DNA of 64,000 nucleotides from Henriciella pelagia (GCF_002088945.1 NZ_NCSU01000007.1:620001-684000); one strand, 5' to 3'; numbered from the stretch's first letter, positions 37,860-47,313 are shown. Notes: generated by a model not told the origin, from the sequence alone. A program made the numbers and translations.

Positions 37860-38861
37860 ATGAAACGCCTTGCCCTTGCATTTGTGCTGATGATCGCCGC
37901 CTGCTCGCCTGATGCGCAGGTTGCCGAGGCTGAATCGGCGCCTGCCAAGGCAAGCCCGATCGAGCGCTGCATGAACCTCGGTGGCTCACTGGAAGCGCCG
38001 CGGGAGGGCGACTGGGGCTACACGGTTCGCAGGGAAGACCTCGAAAGGTTGAAGGCGGCTGGGTTCGATACAATCCGCCTGCCTGTGAAGTGGAGCGCCC
38101 ACACCGCGACCAGCAAGCCCTACACCATCGATCCGGCTTTCATGGCGCGGGTGGAGGAGATCGTGGACTGGGCCATTGAAACGGACCTGCAGATCATCAT
38201 CGATGTGCATCACTATAATGCGATGATGAAGCGCCCGGATGAGGAGCGCCCGCGCCTTGCGGCGATGTGGCGTCAGATTTCAGATGCATTCGAAGGCGCG
38301 CCGGACAATGTGATCTTCGAGCTGATCAATGAGCCGAATGAAAAGATGACGGTGCGAAAGACCGACACGGTCAATCGCGAGCTTCTTTCCATTGTGCGCG
38401 AAAAGCATCCTGATCGCTGGGTCATCGTCGGCAGTGCCGGCTGGGGCAGCCTGGAAGCACTGCTGAAGAGCCGCCCGCCGCAGGATGACCGAATCATCCT
38501 GACCTTCCACAATTACGACCCTTATGACTTTACCCATCAGGGGGCCTTTTTTGCCAATCCGCCCCCGCCAACCGGCAAGCGCTGGGGCACGCGGGAGGAC
38601 ATTGCGCGGATGCAGCTCGGTGCCAAGCAGGCGCGGGCCTTTGCGGTCAAGCAGGGCTATCCGATGTTCGTTGGCGAGTTTGGCGTTTACGAGGACGTGC
38701 CGCTCGACCAGCGTGTGAAATGGACCCGCGCTTTTCGCGAAACAGCCGAGGCCAATGGGTTCGGCTGGTGCTACTGGGACTATGCGACAACGTTCAAGGT
38801 CTATCGCCTGGACCGCGAGACATGGGTCAATTCCATGCTGGGCGCCCTTATCGACCAGTGA
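37860..38861 (+). CDS. GH5 family glycoside hydrolase (cellulase-like) lipoprotein
   Basis: A 333-residue endoglucanase-type protein. A lipoprotein signal (MKRLALAFVLMIAAC, Cys 15) leads to a TIM-barrel GH5 domain: DTIRLPVKW, IIDVHHYN, catalytic acid/base Glu 158 in ELINEPN and nucleophile Glu 273 in VGEFGVY. GYxVRREDLERLKAAGF is the typical start of the domain. It probably cleaves beta-1,4- or related glucans outside the cytoplasm; it may also act on the cell's own polysaccharide. There is no carbohydrate-binding module. tsaD follows after 46 bases and may be co-transcribed. Confidence 0.9.
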   Translation: MKRLALAFVLMIAACSPDAQVAEAESAPAKASPIERCMNLGGSLEAPREGDWGYTVRREDLERLKAAGFDTIRLPVKWSAHTATSKPYTIDPAFMARVEEIVDWAIETDLQIIIDVHHYNAMMKRPDEERPRLAAMWRQISDAFEGAPDNVIFELINEPNEKMTVRKTDTVNRELLSIVREKHPDRWVIVGSAGWGSLEALLKSRPPQDDRIILTFHNYDPYDFTHQGAFFANPPPPTGKRWGTREDIARMQLGAKQARAFAVKQGYPMFVGEFGVYEDVPLDQRVKWTRAFRETAEANGFGWCYWDYATTFKVYRLDRETWVNSMLGALIDQ

Positions 38862-38907
38862 TGTCCAAGCCTTTTCGCGGGCGAGCGGAACCTCTATGTG
38901 AGCGCGG

Positions 38908-39984
38908 ATGAGCGCGATTACCATTCTCGGGATTGAAACGAGCTGCGATGAGACGGCGGCCGCTGTCCTGCGCCTGGAGGATGGCCGCGCGGCGATCCTG
39001 TCGGAAACGGTGCGCAGCCAGGTCGAGGAACACGCGCCCTATGGCGGCGTGGTTCCGGAGATCGCGGCGCGTGCACATGCCGATATTGCAGACCGCGTTG
39101 TCGAGGTCGCCTTGAAGGAAAGCGGCCTTGCCTTGTCAGAGCTTGATGGCATAGCAGCCACGTCCGGGCCCGGCCTGATTGGCGGCGTGATGGTTGGCAT
39201 GATGACCGGCAAGGCAATGGCGCTCGCATCCGGCAAGCCGTTCATTCCCGTCAATCACCTCGAAGGCCATGCGCTGAGCCCGCGCCTCGCCGAAGACTGC
39301 GCCTTTCCGTACATGCTCCTGCTGGTCTCTGGGGGGCATTGCCAGTTCATTCGTGTCGATGGTCTCGGTGCCTATCAGCGGCTTGGCACGACGATCGATG
39401 ATGCGGCCGGAGAGGCCTTCGACAAGCTTGCAAAGCTGCTGAACCTCGGCTTTCCTGGCGGACCAGCGGTGGAGCGCGCGGCGACGTCCGGAGACGAGAC
39501 GCGCTATCCGCTGCCGCGCCCGCTGATGGACCGTGATGGGCTCGACATGAGCTTTGCCGGGCTGAAGACGGCGGCAGCGCGGATCATTGAGGCTGAAGAC
39601 CTTTCAGACCAGGACGTCGCGGACCTCTGCGCGAGCTATCAGCGCGCAATCGCCGACTGTCTCTCGGCGAGGGCTGACCGGGCGATGGAGCGATTTGATG
39701 GCGACCGGCTGGTCGTCGCGGGCGGCGTGGCGGCCAATCAGACAATCAGGGCTGCGCTGGACGCGGTTGCCGCCCGTCATGGGGCAAGCCTCATCGCTCC
39801 GCCGTTGAAGCACTGTACCGACAATGCCGCAATGATCGCGCTGGCCGGCGCGGAGCGTCTCGCGGCAGGCCTTGTGGCAGAGGACAGTCTTGCGTTCACC
39901 GCGCGTCCGCGCTGGCCGCTTGATGAAGAGAGCGCAGCCAGCAACCCGGTTTATGGCAGCGGAAAGCGCGGCGCGAAGGCCTGA
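38908..39984 (+). CDS. tsaD: TsaD, tRNA N6-adenosine threonylcarbamoyltransferase
   Basis: A 358-residue ASKHA-fold protein beginning [15 protein letters not shown]. The metal-binding His are 117 and 121 in [37 protein letters not shown] and [12 protein letters not shown] are family motifs. It transfers the threonylcarbamoyl group to A37 of ANN-reading tRNAs, with TsaB and TsaE. The position opposite hemC is common in alphaproteobacteria. Its stop abuts the stop of the convergent tetR gene. Confidence 0.97.
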   Translation: MSAITILGIETSCDETAAAVLRLEDGRAAILSETVRSQVEEHAPYGGVVPEIAARAHADIADRVVEVALKESGLALSELDGIAATSGPGLIGGVMVGMMTGKAMALASGKPFIPVNHLEGHALSPRLAEDCAFPYMLLLVSGGHCQFIRVDGLGAYQRLGTTIDDAAGEAFDKLAKLLNLGFPGGPAVERAATSGDETRYPLPRPLMDRDGLDMSFAGLKTAAARIIEAEDLSDQDVADLCASYQRAIADCLSARADRAMERFDGDRLVVAGGVAANQTIRAALDAVAARHGASLIAPPLKHCTDNAAMIALAGAERLAAGLVAEDSLAFTARPRWPLDEESAASNPVYGSGKRGAKA

Positions 39985-40644
39985 TCAGGCCTGCAGCAGT
40001 TTCAGGAGGCGCTGGGCCTGTTCAGTCGAGAAGCCGGGCTTGAGCGGCGCGCGCATGATAAGCAGATTGTGCCAGGCCGGAGCCATGAGCAGGTTCACCG
40101 CTTCATCAAGGTCATAGTCGCGGCGGACCTTATGCTTGGCGGCAAGCTCGGCGAGGATAAGCCTCAGCGGCGCACGGACATTGGCCTTCAGCCAGCCGCG
40201 CCATGTTTCGCCTGCTTCCTTCTCATCGGCAGCTGCCATCATCGCGCCGCGCAGGACGGCATGGCCATTGCCGGTGCGGGTTGCGGTCTCGAATGGCATC
40301 AGCAGGGACGCGATGCGCTCAACAGGATCAGTGCTGCCTGGAGAGGCGGGCTGGAGAAGAGCGGTCGCCGCCTCCATGCACATGTTTCCTGTCGCCGGCC
40401 ACCAGCGATAGATCGTCTGTTTGGACGCGTGTGCCGTCCGGGCGATTCCATCCACCGACAGCTTGCGCCAGCCACTGCTCGCCAGTTCCTCACGTGTCGC
40501 TTCCAGAATCGCGGCGCGGGATGCTTCGCTGCGGCGTGGCCCCTGACGCCGCCGGGGTGTCTTTTTCTTTTTCGGTTTGGTTTCGCTCTCGGCCAAGATG
40601 AGGCTCCATGATCCGGCGGGTTCAGTGCTATTTATGGCGATCAT
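39985..40644 (-). CDS. TetR/AcrR-family transcriptional regulator
   Basis: A 219-residue regulator. A basic tail (KPKKKKTPRRRQGPRRSEASR) precedes the DNA-binding domain: AAILEATREELASSGWRKLSVDGIARTAHASKQTIYRWWP, with helix-turn-helix at about residues 55-75. The C-terminal domain resembles TetR_C_11 type regulators (GNGHAVLRGAMMAAADE). Start placed at the ATG at 40644; a TTG at 40653 is also in frame. It is divergent from the carbonic anhydrase gene. Target and ligand unknown. Confidence 0.86.
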   Translation of the reverse strand: MIAINSTEPAGSWSLILAESETKPKKKKTPRRRQGPRRSEASRAAILEATREELASSGWRKLSVDGIARTAHASKQTIYRWWPATGNMCMEAATALLQPASPGSTDPVERIASLLMPFETATRTGNGHAVLRGAMMAAADEKEAGETWRGWLKANVRAPLRLILAELAAKHKVRRDYDLDEAVNLLMAPAWHNLLIMRAPLKPGFSTEQAQRLLKLLQA

Positions 40645-40748
40645 ACTTGCCAAAAGTTTGACGAAAGTGAACGGGGCGTCTCACATCGGATTGCACAATT
40701 AATGTTGGGCGTTTATTTCGGGCGCAAATTGAACAGAAGGATCATGCA

Positions 40749-41372
40749 ATGAGGACTCCGGAAGAGTTGAAGGATGGCTACCGCGCATTCCGCCGTGGCA
40801 CGTACAAGCACCAGGCACGCCTCTATGAGGAGCTTGGCCGTGGTCAGGACCCAGACATCATGATCATTGCCTGCGCTGACAGCCGCGCCGAACCGGCCGA
40901 CATCTTTAATGCAGCGCCGGGCCAGCTCTTCGTGGTGCGGAACGTGGCCAATCTCGTGCCGCCTTATGACCAGGGCGGCGGCCTGCACGGCGTCAGTGCC
41001 GCGCTGGAGTTTGCGGTCACGGCGCTGGAGGTCAAGCACATCCTGATCATGGGCCATGGCGGCTGCGGCGGTGTGAATGCCTCTTTGTCCGCGGCGAAGG
41101 ACAGACCGGTCGGGCAGTTCATCGCGCCGTGGGTCAGCCTGCTGGATGAAGCCCGTGACGAGGTGCTCAAGAAGGGGGCCGCGGACAATCAGAGAGCATT
41201 GGAATTTGCCGGGATCGGAACGTCGATCCGCAATCTGATGAGCTTCCCATTCGTCCGGGAGCGCGTCGAGGCGGGCAAGCTGGAGCTGCATGGAGCCTGG
41301 TTTGCGATCGCGCATGGTGAGCTGCACTGGCGTGACCCGGCTACGGGTGAGTTTTCGGTGGTCGAGGCCTGA
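40749..41372 (+). CDS. beta-class carbonic anhydrase
   Basis: A 207-residue beta-carbonic anhydrase. The zinc ligands are Cys 42, His 103 and Cys 106, and the Asp 44-Arg 46 dyad lies in CADSRAEP; GHGGCGGV completes the site. It interconverts carbon dioxide and bicarbonate in the cytoplasm. The AGAAGGATC sequence is an SD for the ATG. It is divergent from tetR across 104 bases that contain an imperfect symmetric element (GTTTGAC-GAA-AGTGAAC around 40656). Confidence 0.93.
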   Translation: MRTPEELKDGYRAFRRGTYKHQARLYEELGRGQDPDIMIIACADSRAEPADIFNAAPGQLFVVRNVANLVPPYDQGGGLHGVSAALEFAVTALEVKHILIMGHGGCGGVNASLSAAKDRPVGQFIAPWVSLLDEARDEVLKKGAADNQRALEFAGIGTSIRNLMSFPFVRERVEAGKLELHGAWFAIAHGELHWRDPATGEFSVVEA

Positions 41373-41382
41373 GGCCAGCGTT

Positions 41383-42006
41383 TCAGGACTGGCTGGTCGC
41401 CCAGACCGCAAAAGCCGCAGACCCGACCATCAAGGCGGCAGCGCCGCGATTGAACCATGTCGCGAAGGCCGGACTGGCGAAGTTTTTTGCCATCCGGTCC
41501 GCCGCTGCTGCATAGATTGAAAGCCCGAACATCTCGCTGAAGGTAATCGTTGCGAGGGCGATGAGGATCTGCTGCAGCATGGGCGAGCTGGCGTCAAAAT
41601 AACCCGGCAACAGCGCGCCGAAGAAGACAAGCGCATTCGGATTGGCGAGCTGCAGGCCGAGCCCCTTGCCGAACAGGGCCGCCCGTTTCGGCATGGCTTC
41701 GCGCGAGAGCCGCAGGTCGCGCGGCCTGGAATGTAGAAGGCCGACTGCGAGCCAGATGATGAAGGCAAGGCCGGCAAGTTTCAGGATAAGGAAAGCGGAC
41801 GGAAACTGTGTGGCGATGGCCGCCGCACCGCCGGCTGCAAGTCCGATCCAGACAAAGTTTGCCGACGATACGCCTATGGCAGGCAGCATCGCCGGACGAA
41901 AGCCGTAGCGCAGCGAGGAAGACACGACGAGCATCACCGCCGGACCCGGTGTCAGTCCACCAGCCAGAAACAGGCCGATCAGGGCGAGCCAGACACTGAA
42001 CTCCAA
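41383..42006 (-). CDS. LysE/RhtB-family exporter
   Basis: A 207-residue membrane protein with about six helices and the LysE signature GGLTPGPAVMLVVSSSLRYGFRPAMLPAIG near the N-terminus, and GLQLANPNALVFFGALLPGYF in the middle. The family exports amino acids or homoserine lactones. The start codon is TTG at 42006. It lies 16 bases after the pyrophosphatase gene on the same strand, so is probably co-transcribed with it. Substrate cannot be told. Confidence 0.88.
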   Translation of the reverse strand: MEFSVWLALIGLFLAGGLTPGPAVMLVVSSSLRYGFRPAMLPAIGVSSANFVWIGLAAGGAAAIATQFPSAFLILKLAGLAFIIWLAVGLLHSRPRDLRLSREAMPKRAALFGKGLGLQLANPNALVFFGALLPGYFDASSPMLQQILIALATITFSEMFGLSIYAAAADRMAKNFASPAFATWFNRGAAALMVGSAAFAVWATSQS

Positions 42007-42022
42007 TTGCGGTCAGTCCCGT

Positions 42023-42556
42023 TCAGCCTTCCGGCTTGTAACGCTCGATCGACGCGCTGATCAGCTCTCGCGCGCGGTCCACGCCTTCTACGCCCTGAAC
42101 CTTCACCCACTTATTAGGCTCCATGTCTTTGTAGTGCGTGAAGAAGTGGACAATGCGGTCGACCAGGATTTCCGGCAGGTCGGTATAGTTCTGTACCTTT
42201 TCGTAGAAGCGTGTGAGCTTCTGGTGGGGCACGGCGAGAATTTTCTCATCCTGGCCGCCATCGTCTTCCATCAGGAGCACACCGACAGGACGGGCACGGA
42301 CAACGGCGCCCGGCACAAGCGCGCGCTGGCCGACAACCATGACGTCGATCGGGTCGCCATCAAGGCTCAGCGTGTGCGGAACGAAGCCGTAATTGCAGGG
42401 ATAGCGCATGGAGGTGTACAGAAACCGGTCCACGAACATGGCACCTGAGGCCTTGTCGATTTCATATTTGATGGGTTCGCCGCCAAGCGGGACTTCAATG
42501 ATCACATTGAGATCGTGGGGCGGGTTCTGCCCGGATGAGATTTTGCTGATATCCAT
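42023..42556 (-). CDS. ppa: inorganic pyrophosphatase, family I
   Basis: A 177-residue soluble pyrophosphatase: [47 protein letters not shown] (catalytic Asp cluster), and [17 protein letters not shown]. It drives biosynthesis by hydrolysing pyrophosphate. The ATG at 42556 is preceded by a GAGAG element; in-frame upstream sequence is not conserved. It is divergent from the following exported protein gene. Confidence 0.96.
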   Translation of the reverse strand: MDISKISSGQNPPHDLNVIIEVPLGGEPIKYEIDKASGAMFVDRFLYTSMRYPCNYGFVPHTLSLDGDPIDVMVVGQRALVPGAVVRARPVGVLLMEDDGGQDEKILAVPHQKLTRFYEKVQNYTDLPEILVDRIVHFFTHYKDMEPNKWVKVQGVEGVDRARELISASIERYKPEG

Positions 42557-42699
42557 GGGTCGTGCTCTCTGGCCAATTCTGTTGCGCTGCACTGCACAAG
42601 CCGTGCCGGAGCGTCAAGGGCGCAGTGTGTATTGGGTTTGGAAAACTTCGAAATTGGCCCTAAGACTTCCATTACAGTGAAGAGAGGATCCCAGCGCCC

Positions 42700-43308
42700 A
42701 TGTTTCGTATAGCAACCAGCCTGCTTACAACGGCGGCGATTTGCGCGCCGGCATTTGGTCAGTCCCTGAACTCTGCTGCTGAAAAAACCGCAGCCTGCCT
42801 GCAGGTCGCGGATGCTGGTGAACGCCTTGCCTGTTTCGACAATGCGGCACCGGCCCTGTCGCGCGCACTGAAAGACCAGCCGATTACCTTGCCGTCGAGG
42901 TCCGATGCAGCGCCCGCGCCGGCGGCGACCCCTGCGCCTGCCCAGCCAGACCTGCCGAAATGGGCCGATGCGCCTGCCGCCGAAGCGCCGGCTGCCGCGG
43001 TTGCCTCCACAGCGCCGGAAGCCGAACCGGGGACGCCGCTCTGGGCGCGCCTGATGCCACGCAGCGATGATGCTGACGAGGTCGACGAGATCAGTGTTTC
43101 GGTCACCCGCATCCTGCGAAACAATGTCGGGCGTCACTTCTTCCTGACCTCGGACGGCCAGGAATGGGAGCAGACCATCGTCGAGCCGGTGAAGCCGCCA
43201 AAGGGCCTGCCGGCGAAAGCGACAATATCCGAAAGCTTCATCGGCAGCCCAACGCTGTCGTTCGACGATGGACCTGCGGGTGCCTACAAGGTTCGCCGCA
43301 CCAAATAG
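42700..43308 (+). CDS. exported protein of unknown function, Ala/Pro-rich
   Basis: A 202-residue protein with a cleavable signal peptide (MFRIATSLLTTAAICAPAFG). The mature part starts with a small Cys-containing motif, ACLQVADAGERLACFD, seen in many alphaproteobacterial exported proteins, then an Ala/Pro-rich linker (about 65-115) and a C-terminal beta-rich domain (ISVSVTRILRNNVGRHFFLTSDGQEW). The C-terminal part reads like a small SH3- or OB-like module. I cannot name it. It converges on the 2OG-oxygenase gene eight bases away. Confidence 0.65.
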   Translation: MFRIATSLLTTAAICAPAFGQSLNSAAEKTAACLQVADAGERLACFDNAAPALSRALKDQPITLPSRSDAAPAPAATPAPAQPDLPKWADAPAAEAPAAAVASTAPEAEPGTPLWARLMPRSDDADEVDEISVSVTRILRNNVGRHFFLTSDGQEWEQTIVEPVKPPKGLPAKATISESFIGSPTLSFDDGPAGAYKVRRTK

Positions 43309-43316
43309 GCTGCCCC

Positions 43317-43928
43317 TTACCCGGCCAGCCCGAAATTGAAGCTGATCGATATGCGTGCTTCGTCGGTGCGGCTCGCCATGACTTCGTGGCGCAGCCAGCT
43401 TTCCCACATCAGGACATCTCCAGCCTGCGGCGTCACATAGATGAAGCGCTTGAGAGCATCCGGCACCTCATCCTTCAGCGGTGGGGCGCCCATCATCATG
43501 GCGAGGCGCGGATCCTCGAACCGGATATCGCCCGAGCCCGGAGGCATGGCGATATAATATGTTCCCGAAATCACGCTGCCGGGATGGATATGGCCGGAAT
43601 GAGCACCGCCATCCCCCAGGATGTTGATCCAGAGGGCGTCCAGGCTGAGGCCTTTGCGGGGGAGCTCCCAGTGAAGCTCCTTCGCAAAGCCGGTCGCGAG
43701 TCTGGTGAGCGCTTCGGCGAGAGAGGCGAAAGCTGGGGCCCTGTCTGGCAGATCGTCCAGCGACGCGTAGGAGGTGTAGCCGGGATAGCCTTTCTCCTCG
43801 CACCAGGCGTGGCCGGCGCGGTCGCCCTCTTCAATCATCCAGCAGGCCGCTTCTGCGTCTTCCAGGAAAGCCTCATCGCCATGGCGGGACTGGAACAAGT
43901 GTGTCGGAAACAGGAGGCGGGTGGTCAT
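43317..43928 (-). CDS. TIGR02466-type putative 2OG-Fe(II) oxygenase
   Basis: A 203-residue double-stranded beta-helix protein. Probable iron ligands are in SGHIHPGSVISGTYYI (His 113/His 115) and His 181 in WLRHEVMASR, and Arg 192 in ARISISFN would bind 2-oxoglutarate. W-x-N-x-L and the IRFEDPR block are typical of the TIGR02466 family. The substrate is unknown. The ATG at 43928 is followed by LLFPTHLFQ, the usual N-terminal start of the family. It is followed (upstream on this strand) by the secreted protein gene. Confidence 0.78.
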   Translation of the reverse strand: MTTRLLFPTHLFQSRHGDEAFLEDAEAACWMIEEGDRAGHAWCEEKGYPGYTSYASLDDLPDRAPAFASLAEALTRLATGFAKELHWELPRKGLSLDALWINILGDGGAHSGHIHPGSVISGTYYIAMPPGSGDIRFEDPRLAMMMGAPPLKDEVPDALKRFIYVTPQAGDVLMWESWLRHEVMASRTDEARISISFNFGLAG

Positions 43929-43951
43929 ACCCCTGCTTTAGAGGCGGCGGC

Positions 43952-44599
43952 CTAGTCCGTGAAGATGTCTTTGATGGGTGGCTGGGAAAACACCAGCCGT
44001 GCTGCGCCCGTTGTTTCGCCGGGGCGAAAGGTGATGCGGTCATTTTCGACCGCCAGCACCTGTTCGCTCCCATCGGTCTTCTGCACCACGCCTGTCGTCT
44101 CTGGCGAAACGAAAAAGATGACGCCCTTCATCTTTGGCGCGACCATTGACAGCGGACCGGCCTTCTTGCGGATGACGAGGTTCACCTGCTCGATTGACGT
44201 GTTGATATCGACGACAGGAACAGGGCCGGACAGGTCGAGCTTCGGCGTCGGTTCGGCATTGATGGCACCGCCGCCCTTTGGCAGTGTCGTCATGACCATA
44301 GGGTCGGCGTCAAGATAGGGGGCAATTTCGCTGACGTCGATCCGGCCCAATTCGTCGCGCGGCAGGTCGATGCGCTTGCCGTCTGGCTCGATCCATAGGC
44401 CGAAATCCTTCAGGGCCGGATCGTCGGCGGAAACGACATAGTCCATTTCGAGGTGTGAGCGGTCGCTGTTGGGGATGGCGAGAAAGTCGCCCAAGCCGTC
44501 AAAAAGGGTCGACATTTTTGCGGCCGGCCGCGCTTCCTGAGCGTTTGCCAGGCCAGCAGACCCGGCAATGCCGATCAGCGCAATTATCAAGAAACGCAT
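43952..44599 (-). CDS. exported protein of unknown function
   Basis: A 215-residue protein with a clear signal peptide (MRFLIIALIGIAGSAGLANA, cleavage after ANA). The mature protein is beta-rich with no motif I recognise; it contains DYVVSADDPALKDFGLWIEPDGKR and VVDINTSIEQVNLVIRKKAG. It has no Cys. The stop is 23 bases upstream of the oxygenase start on the same strand, so the two may be co-transcribed. Confidence 0.7.
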   Translation of the reverse strand: MRFLIIALIGIAGSAGLANAQEARPAAKMSTLFDGLGDFLAIPNSDRSHLEMDYVVSADDPALKDFGLWIEPDGKRIDLPRDELGRIDVSEIAPYLDADPMVMTTLPKGGGAINAEPTPKLDLSGPVPVVDINTSIEQVNLVIRKKAGPLSMVAPKMKGVIFFVSPETTGVVQKTDGSEQVLAVENDRITFRPGETTGAARLVFSQPPIKDIFTD

Positions 44600-44668
44600 T
44601 CTGCACCTCCCATGTCAGGGCAATTGGATCGCCCTTTCACGGAAGGTGCAAATTAGCGTTCAGCAATT

Positions 44669-45574
44669 TTACTCTACTGGCTTCACGAATTTGAGGGTCA
44701 TCCGGTCGGATTCGCCAATCGCGGCATAAACGGCCGGGTCAAAGCCCTCCGGCGTGTTGCCATCGCGGTCAGCAGTTCGCGATACCGGCGGCAGCGTCCA
44801 CACACCAAACGGGTGATCGGCCGTATCTGCAGGATTGGCATTGATTTCGCTGGAAGCTTCAAACTCAAACCCAGCGGCCTCTGCCAGCGCTTTGACATAG
44901 TCTTCATGCACATAACCGGTCGGTGCAGAAGGATCCTGCTCGGCAGACGAAGGCAGGCGGTGCTCCACAACACCGAGCACGCCGCCCGGCTTGAGGACGG
45001 CATAGGCGTCGCTGAAGAACTTGTCGGCATAATCCCCGCCCATCCAGTTATGGACATTGCGGAAAGTCAGGACGGTGTCGACACTTTCAGGCTCGCCGAG
45101 CGGGCCGGATTCGGAGTCATAGGTGGTGTACTGGATCTCACCGAACGTGTCGGGGAATTCGGCATAGTTTGCCTTGAAGGCCTCGAGGGACGAGGCGGCG
45201 CGTTCGGAGCGTTCCGGACTCACCCAGGCAGCGATGAGCTGGCCGCCATTGGCGTGCAGGTATGGCGCGAGCAAATTGGTGTACCAGCCGCCGCCGGGCC
45301 ATATCTCGATGACGGTCTCGTCTCCGGCAACGTCGAAGAATTCGAGCGTTTCGGCTGGGTGGCGATACTGGTCGCGCGCGATTTCACCCTCTGTGCGCCA
45401 GCTGCCTGCCATCGCATCGGCAATGGTGAAGCCCGCCGCATCGGCGGTCTCACTCGGCGTGTCGGACGTTTCGGCCGGTGGCGGCGGTGCGGCAGGTGTA
45501 TCCTCAACGCCAGTGTCATTGCTGCAGCCAGCTGCTGCCAGAGTCAGTAGGCTTGCGCCCAAAATCCATCTCAT
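44669..45574 (-). CDS. class I SAM-dependent methyltransferase-fold lipoprotein
   Basis: A 301-residue protein. The lipoprotein signal is MRWILGASLLTLAAAGC (Cys 17), followed by a Pro/Thr-rich spacer and a methyltransferase-like domain: motif I as VIEIWPGGGWYTNLLAPYL, VDTVLTFRNVHNW and AVLKPGGVLGVVEHR. Export of a SAM-fold protein is odd since SAM is cytoplasmic, yet this type of lipoprotein methyltransferase-like family is seen in Proteobacteria. A perfect AAAGGAGG stands five bases before the ATG. The enzymatic activity is untested. Confidence 0.75.
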   Translation of the reverse strand: MRWILGASLLTLAAAGCSNDTGVEDTPAAPPPPAETSDTPSETADAAGFTIADAMAGSWRTEGEIARDQYRHPAETLEFFDVAGDETVIEIWPGGGWYTNLLAPYLHANGGQLIAAWVSPERSERAASSLEAFKANYAEFPDTFGEIQYTTYDSESGPLGEPESVDTVLTFRNVHNWMGGDYADKFFSDAYAVLKPGGVLGVVEHRLPSSAEQDPSAPTGYVHEDYVKALAEAAGFEFEASSEINANPADTADHPFGVWTLPPVSRTADRDGNTPEGFDPAVYAAIGESDRMTLKFVKPVE

Positions 45575-45592
45575 TGCGTCCTCCTTTAGAGA

Positions 45593-45622
45593 CTTGAACA
45601 ACTCTTCCTGCCTACCCAAATA
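45593..45622 (+). promoter_or_regulatory. possible sigma-32-like promoter upstream of hsp20
   Basis: CTTGAAC (45593-45599), 15 bases, CCCAAATA resembles the E. coli sigma-32 consensus CTTGAAA-N11-15-CCCCATNT. It lies about 140 bases before the hsp20 start, farther than usual, and rpoH is in this window at 62 kb. The match is imperfect. Confidence 0.25.
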
Positions 45623-45759
45623 CTTCTTGTCTAGGCGCTGCCAAGCAGGCCTGGACCGGTAGTCTGCCGGTGCCGATGAACGGGCCGGAGCAACAGATGA
45701 GCCGCAAATATGATGGTCCGACCCTGTCGGACACAGTTGCTTAGAGAGGACTGTAAGTC

Positions 45760-46242
45760 ATGAGTACGATAGATCTCACCCCCCTTTACCGCACCATGGT
45801 TGGCTTTGACCGCATGGCCAATCTGATCGATTCGGCGAGCCGTCTTGATGGCGCTCAGGGCTATCCACCCTACAATATCGAGCGTGTTGCCGATGATGCC
45901 TTTGCCATCGAAATTGCCGTGGCAGGCTTCGGTGAAGAGGATCTCGAAATCGAGACGAATGAAAACCTGCTGACGATTGCCGGAAAGAAGGTTCAGGACG
46001 AGGATGCTGAAGAGCGCCAGTTCCTGCATCGCGGCATTGCCGAGCGTGGATTCCTTCGCCGGTTCCAGCTTGCCGATCACGTGATTGTGACCGGCGCGAG
46101 CCTCAAGAATGGCCTGCTCCGTGTCGATCTCGTCCGCGAGCTGCCGGAAGCCAAGAAGCCCCGCAAGATCGAAATCGGTTCAACGACGACCAAAAAGTCG
46201 AAGCCGAAACTGATCCAGGGCGAAAAGGTCTCCGCCGCCTAG
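45760..46242 (+). CDS. Hsp20/IbpA-type small heat-shock protein
   Basis: A 160-residue alpha-crystallin-domain chaperone. YPPYNIERVADDAFAIEIAVAGF starts the domain and GIAERGFLRRFQLADHVIVTGASLKNGLLRVDL contains the IbpA-type dimer loop. The C-terminal tail has the KPRKIEI motif, a variant of the I-x-I oligomer contact. It holds unfolded proteins for ClpB/DnaK. AGAGGA precedes the ATG. A strong terminator follows. Confidence 0.94.
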   Translation: MSTIDLTPLYRTMVGFDRMANLIDSASRLDGAQGYPPYNIERVADDAFAIEIAVAGFGEEDLEIETNENLLTIAGKKVQDEDAEERQFLHRGIAERGFLRRFQLADHVIVTGASLKNGLLRVDLVRELPEAKKPRKIEIGSTTTKKSKPKLIQGEKVSAA

Positions 46243-46269
46243 GCGTCGAACCTTTCCTGACAGGAATGT

Positions 46270-46302
46270 AGCCCCGGTGCCGCAAGGTGCCGGGGCTTTT
46301 TT
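46270..46302 (+). terminator. rho-independent terminator of hsp20
   Basis: AGCCCCGG (46270-46277) pairs with CCGGGGCT (46290-46297), the inner bases adding weaker pairs, followed by six T. It lies between hsp20 and the convergent GST gene. Confidence 0.88.
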
Positions 46303-46305
46303 ATC

Positions 46306-47313
46306 CTAGGCCTTTTCGCCCTTTTCGAAGAAGGCCTTTGCGCCGGTCTTGTCGAGGAATGCGGTCAGTGCGTGATTATCGCTGAGACGGCGAACCGCTT
46401 TCTGGACCGATTTGAACGAGGTCGCGGCATAGCGCTGGGTGACCTGCTCGAACGACTTTTTCTCAATCTTCGCGCTCATCCGCTCTGTCTTTGACAGGTT
46501 GGCTTCGAGATTGGCTTCCGCCCAAGGCAGGTAAGTTGCAGCAACTTCATCAGCAAAGAGCGGCAGCAGGGTCGGCTCCAGTTCCTCCAGAGACTTGAAT
46601 GGTGCGCCCGCCTTTGGCGCATCCATGAATTCGCACCAGGCGGTCACGAAAGGGGCGTTCTTGCGCAGGAAGTCGCCCGGGGTCGGGTCGAGCAGCATCT
46701 GTGAGAGCTGGCCGGCAAGCGCGAAGTCAGCCACGGAGGGCCGGCCGCCGAAAATAAAGAGATTGTTCTCAAGATGCGTGTTGAGCAGTGTGATAAAACG
46801 CTCTGCGGACACTTTCAGCGTCTTTTCGTTCTTCTTCTCGATGCCGACAAGCGGGAGACGCTCGCGCATGCGCTTGACGATCTGGTCGCGCGTCCTCTTC
46901 TTGGCGCGGGGCAGCTTGCCGGAGAAGAGCTGCTCCATGGTGCGGTCAGCAGCCTCTTCGCGGTCAGGCTTAGCACCCCAGCGGTAGAGGAACATCGCCT
47001 TGTTGAGCCACTCATCAGCGTAGTCTTCGAGGATGAGAGCGAGCACCGCGCAGGCTGGATCATCGGGAACGCAGGATGGGTCGGCGACATCATTCTCGAT
47101 GAGCGACAGGATGTCAGTCGAATCCTGGTTCGGCGCACGATTGGGCGACACGAGCAGGGGTACGGTCGGGACCTTGGCGAAGGACTGGAACTCTTCTTCA
47201 GTCGCAGAAGAGCGTCCGATCCATTCGAACTCTACGCCCTTGTATTTCAGGAAGGAGCGCACTTTCACAGAATAGGGAGACGTCTCGGCGCCGAACAAGC
47301 GGTAAGCAGTCAT
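46306..47313 (-). CDS. glutathione S-transferase-like protein
   Basis: A 335-residue protein with a GST N-terminal thioredoxin-like domain (RLFGAETSPYSVKVRSFLKYKGVEFEWI, with SPYS at the usual active site; VPTVPLLV cis-Pro; DSTDILSLIE for the glutathione-binding loop). It has a helical C-terminal domain with GGRPSVADFALAGQLSQML. At 335 residues it is longer than a common GST (about 210), with an added C-terminal helical segment of about 80 residues ending EKKSFEQVTQRYAATSFKSVQKAVRRL. Substrate unknown. Confidence 0.85.
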   Translation of the reverse strand: MTAYRLFGAETSPYSVKVRSFLKYKGVEFEWIGRSSATEEEFQSFAKVPTVPLLVSPNRAPNQDSTDILSLIENDVADPSCVPDDPACAVLALILEDYADEWLNKAMFLYRWGAKPDREEAADRTMEQLFSGKLPRAKKRTRDQIVKRMRERLPLVGIEKKNEKTLKVSAERFITLLNTHLENNLFIFGGRPSVADFALAGQLSQMLLDPTPGDFLRKNAPFVTAWCEFMDAPKAGAPFKSLEELEPTLLPLFADEVAATYLPWAEANLEANLSKTERMSAKIEKKSFEQVTQRYAATSFKSVQKAVRRLSDNHALTAFLDKTGAKAFFEKGEKA

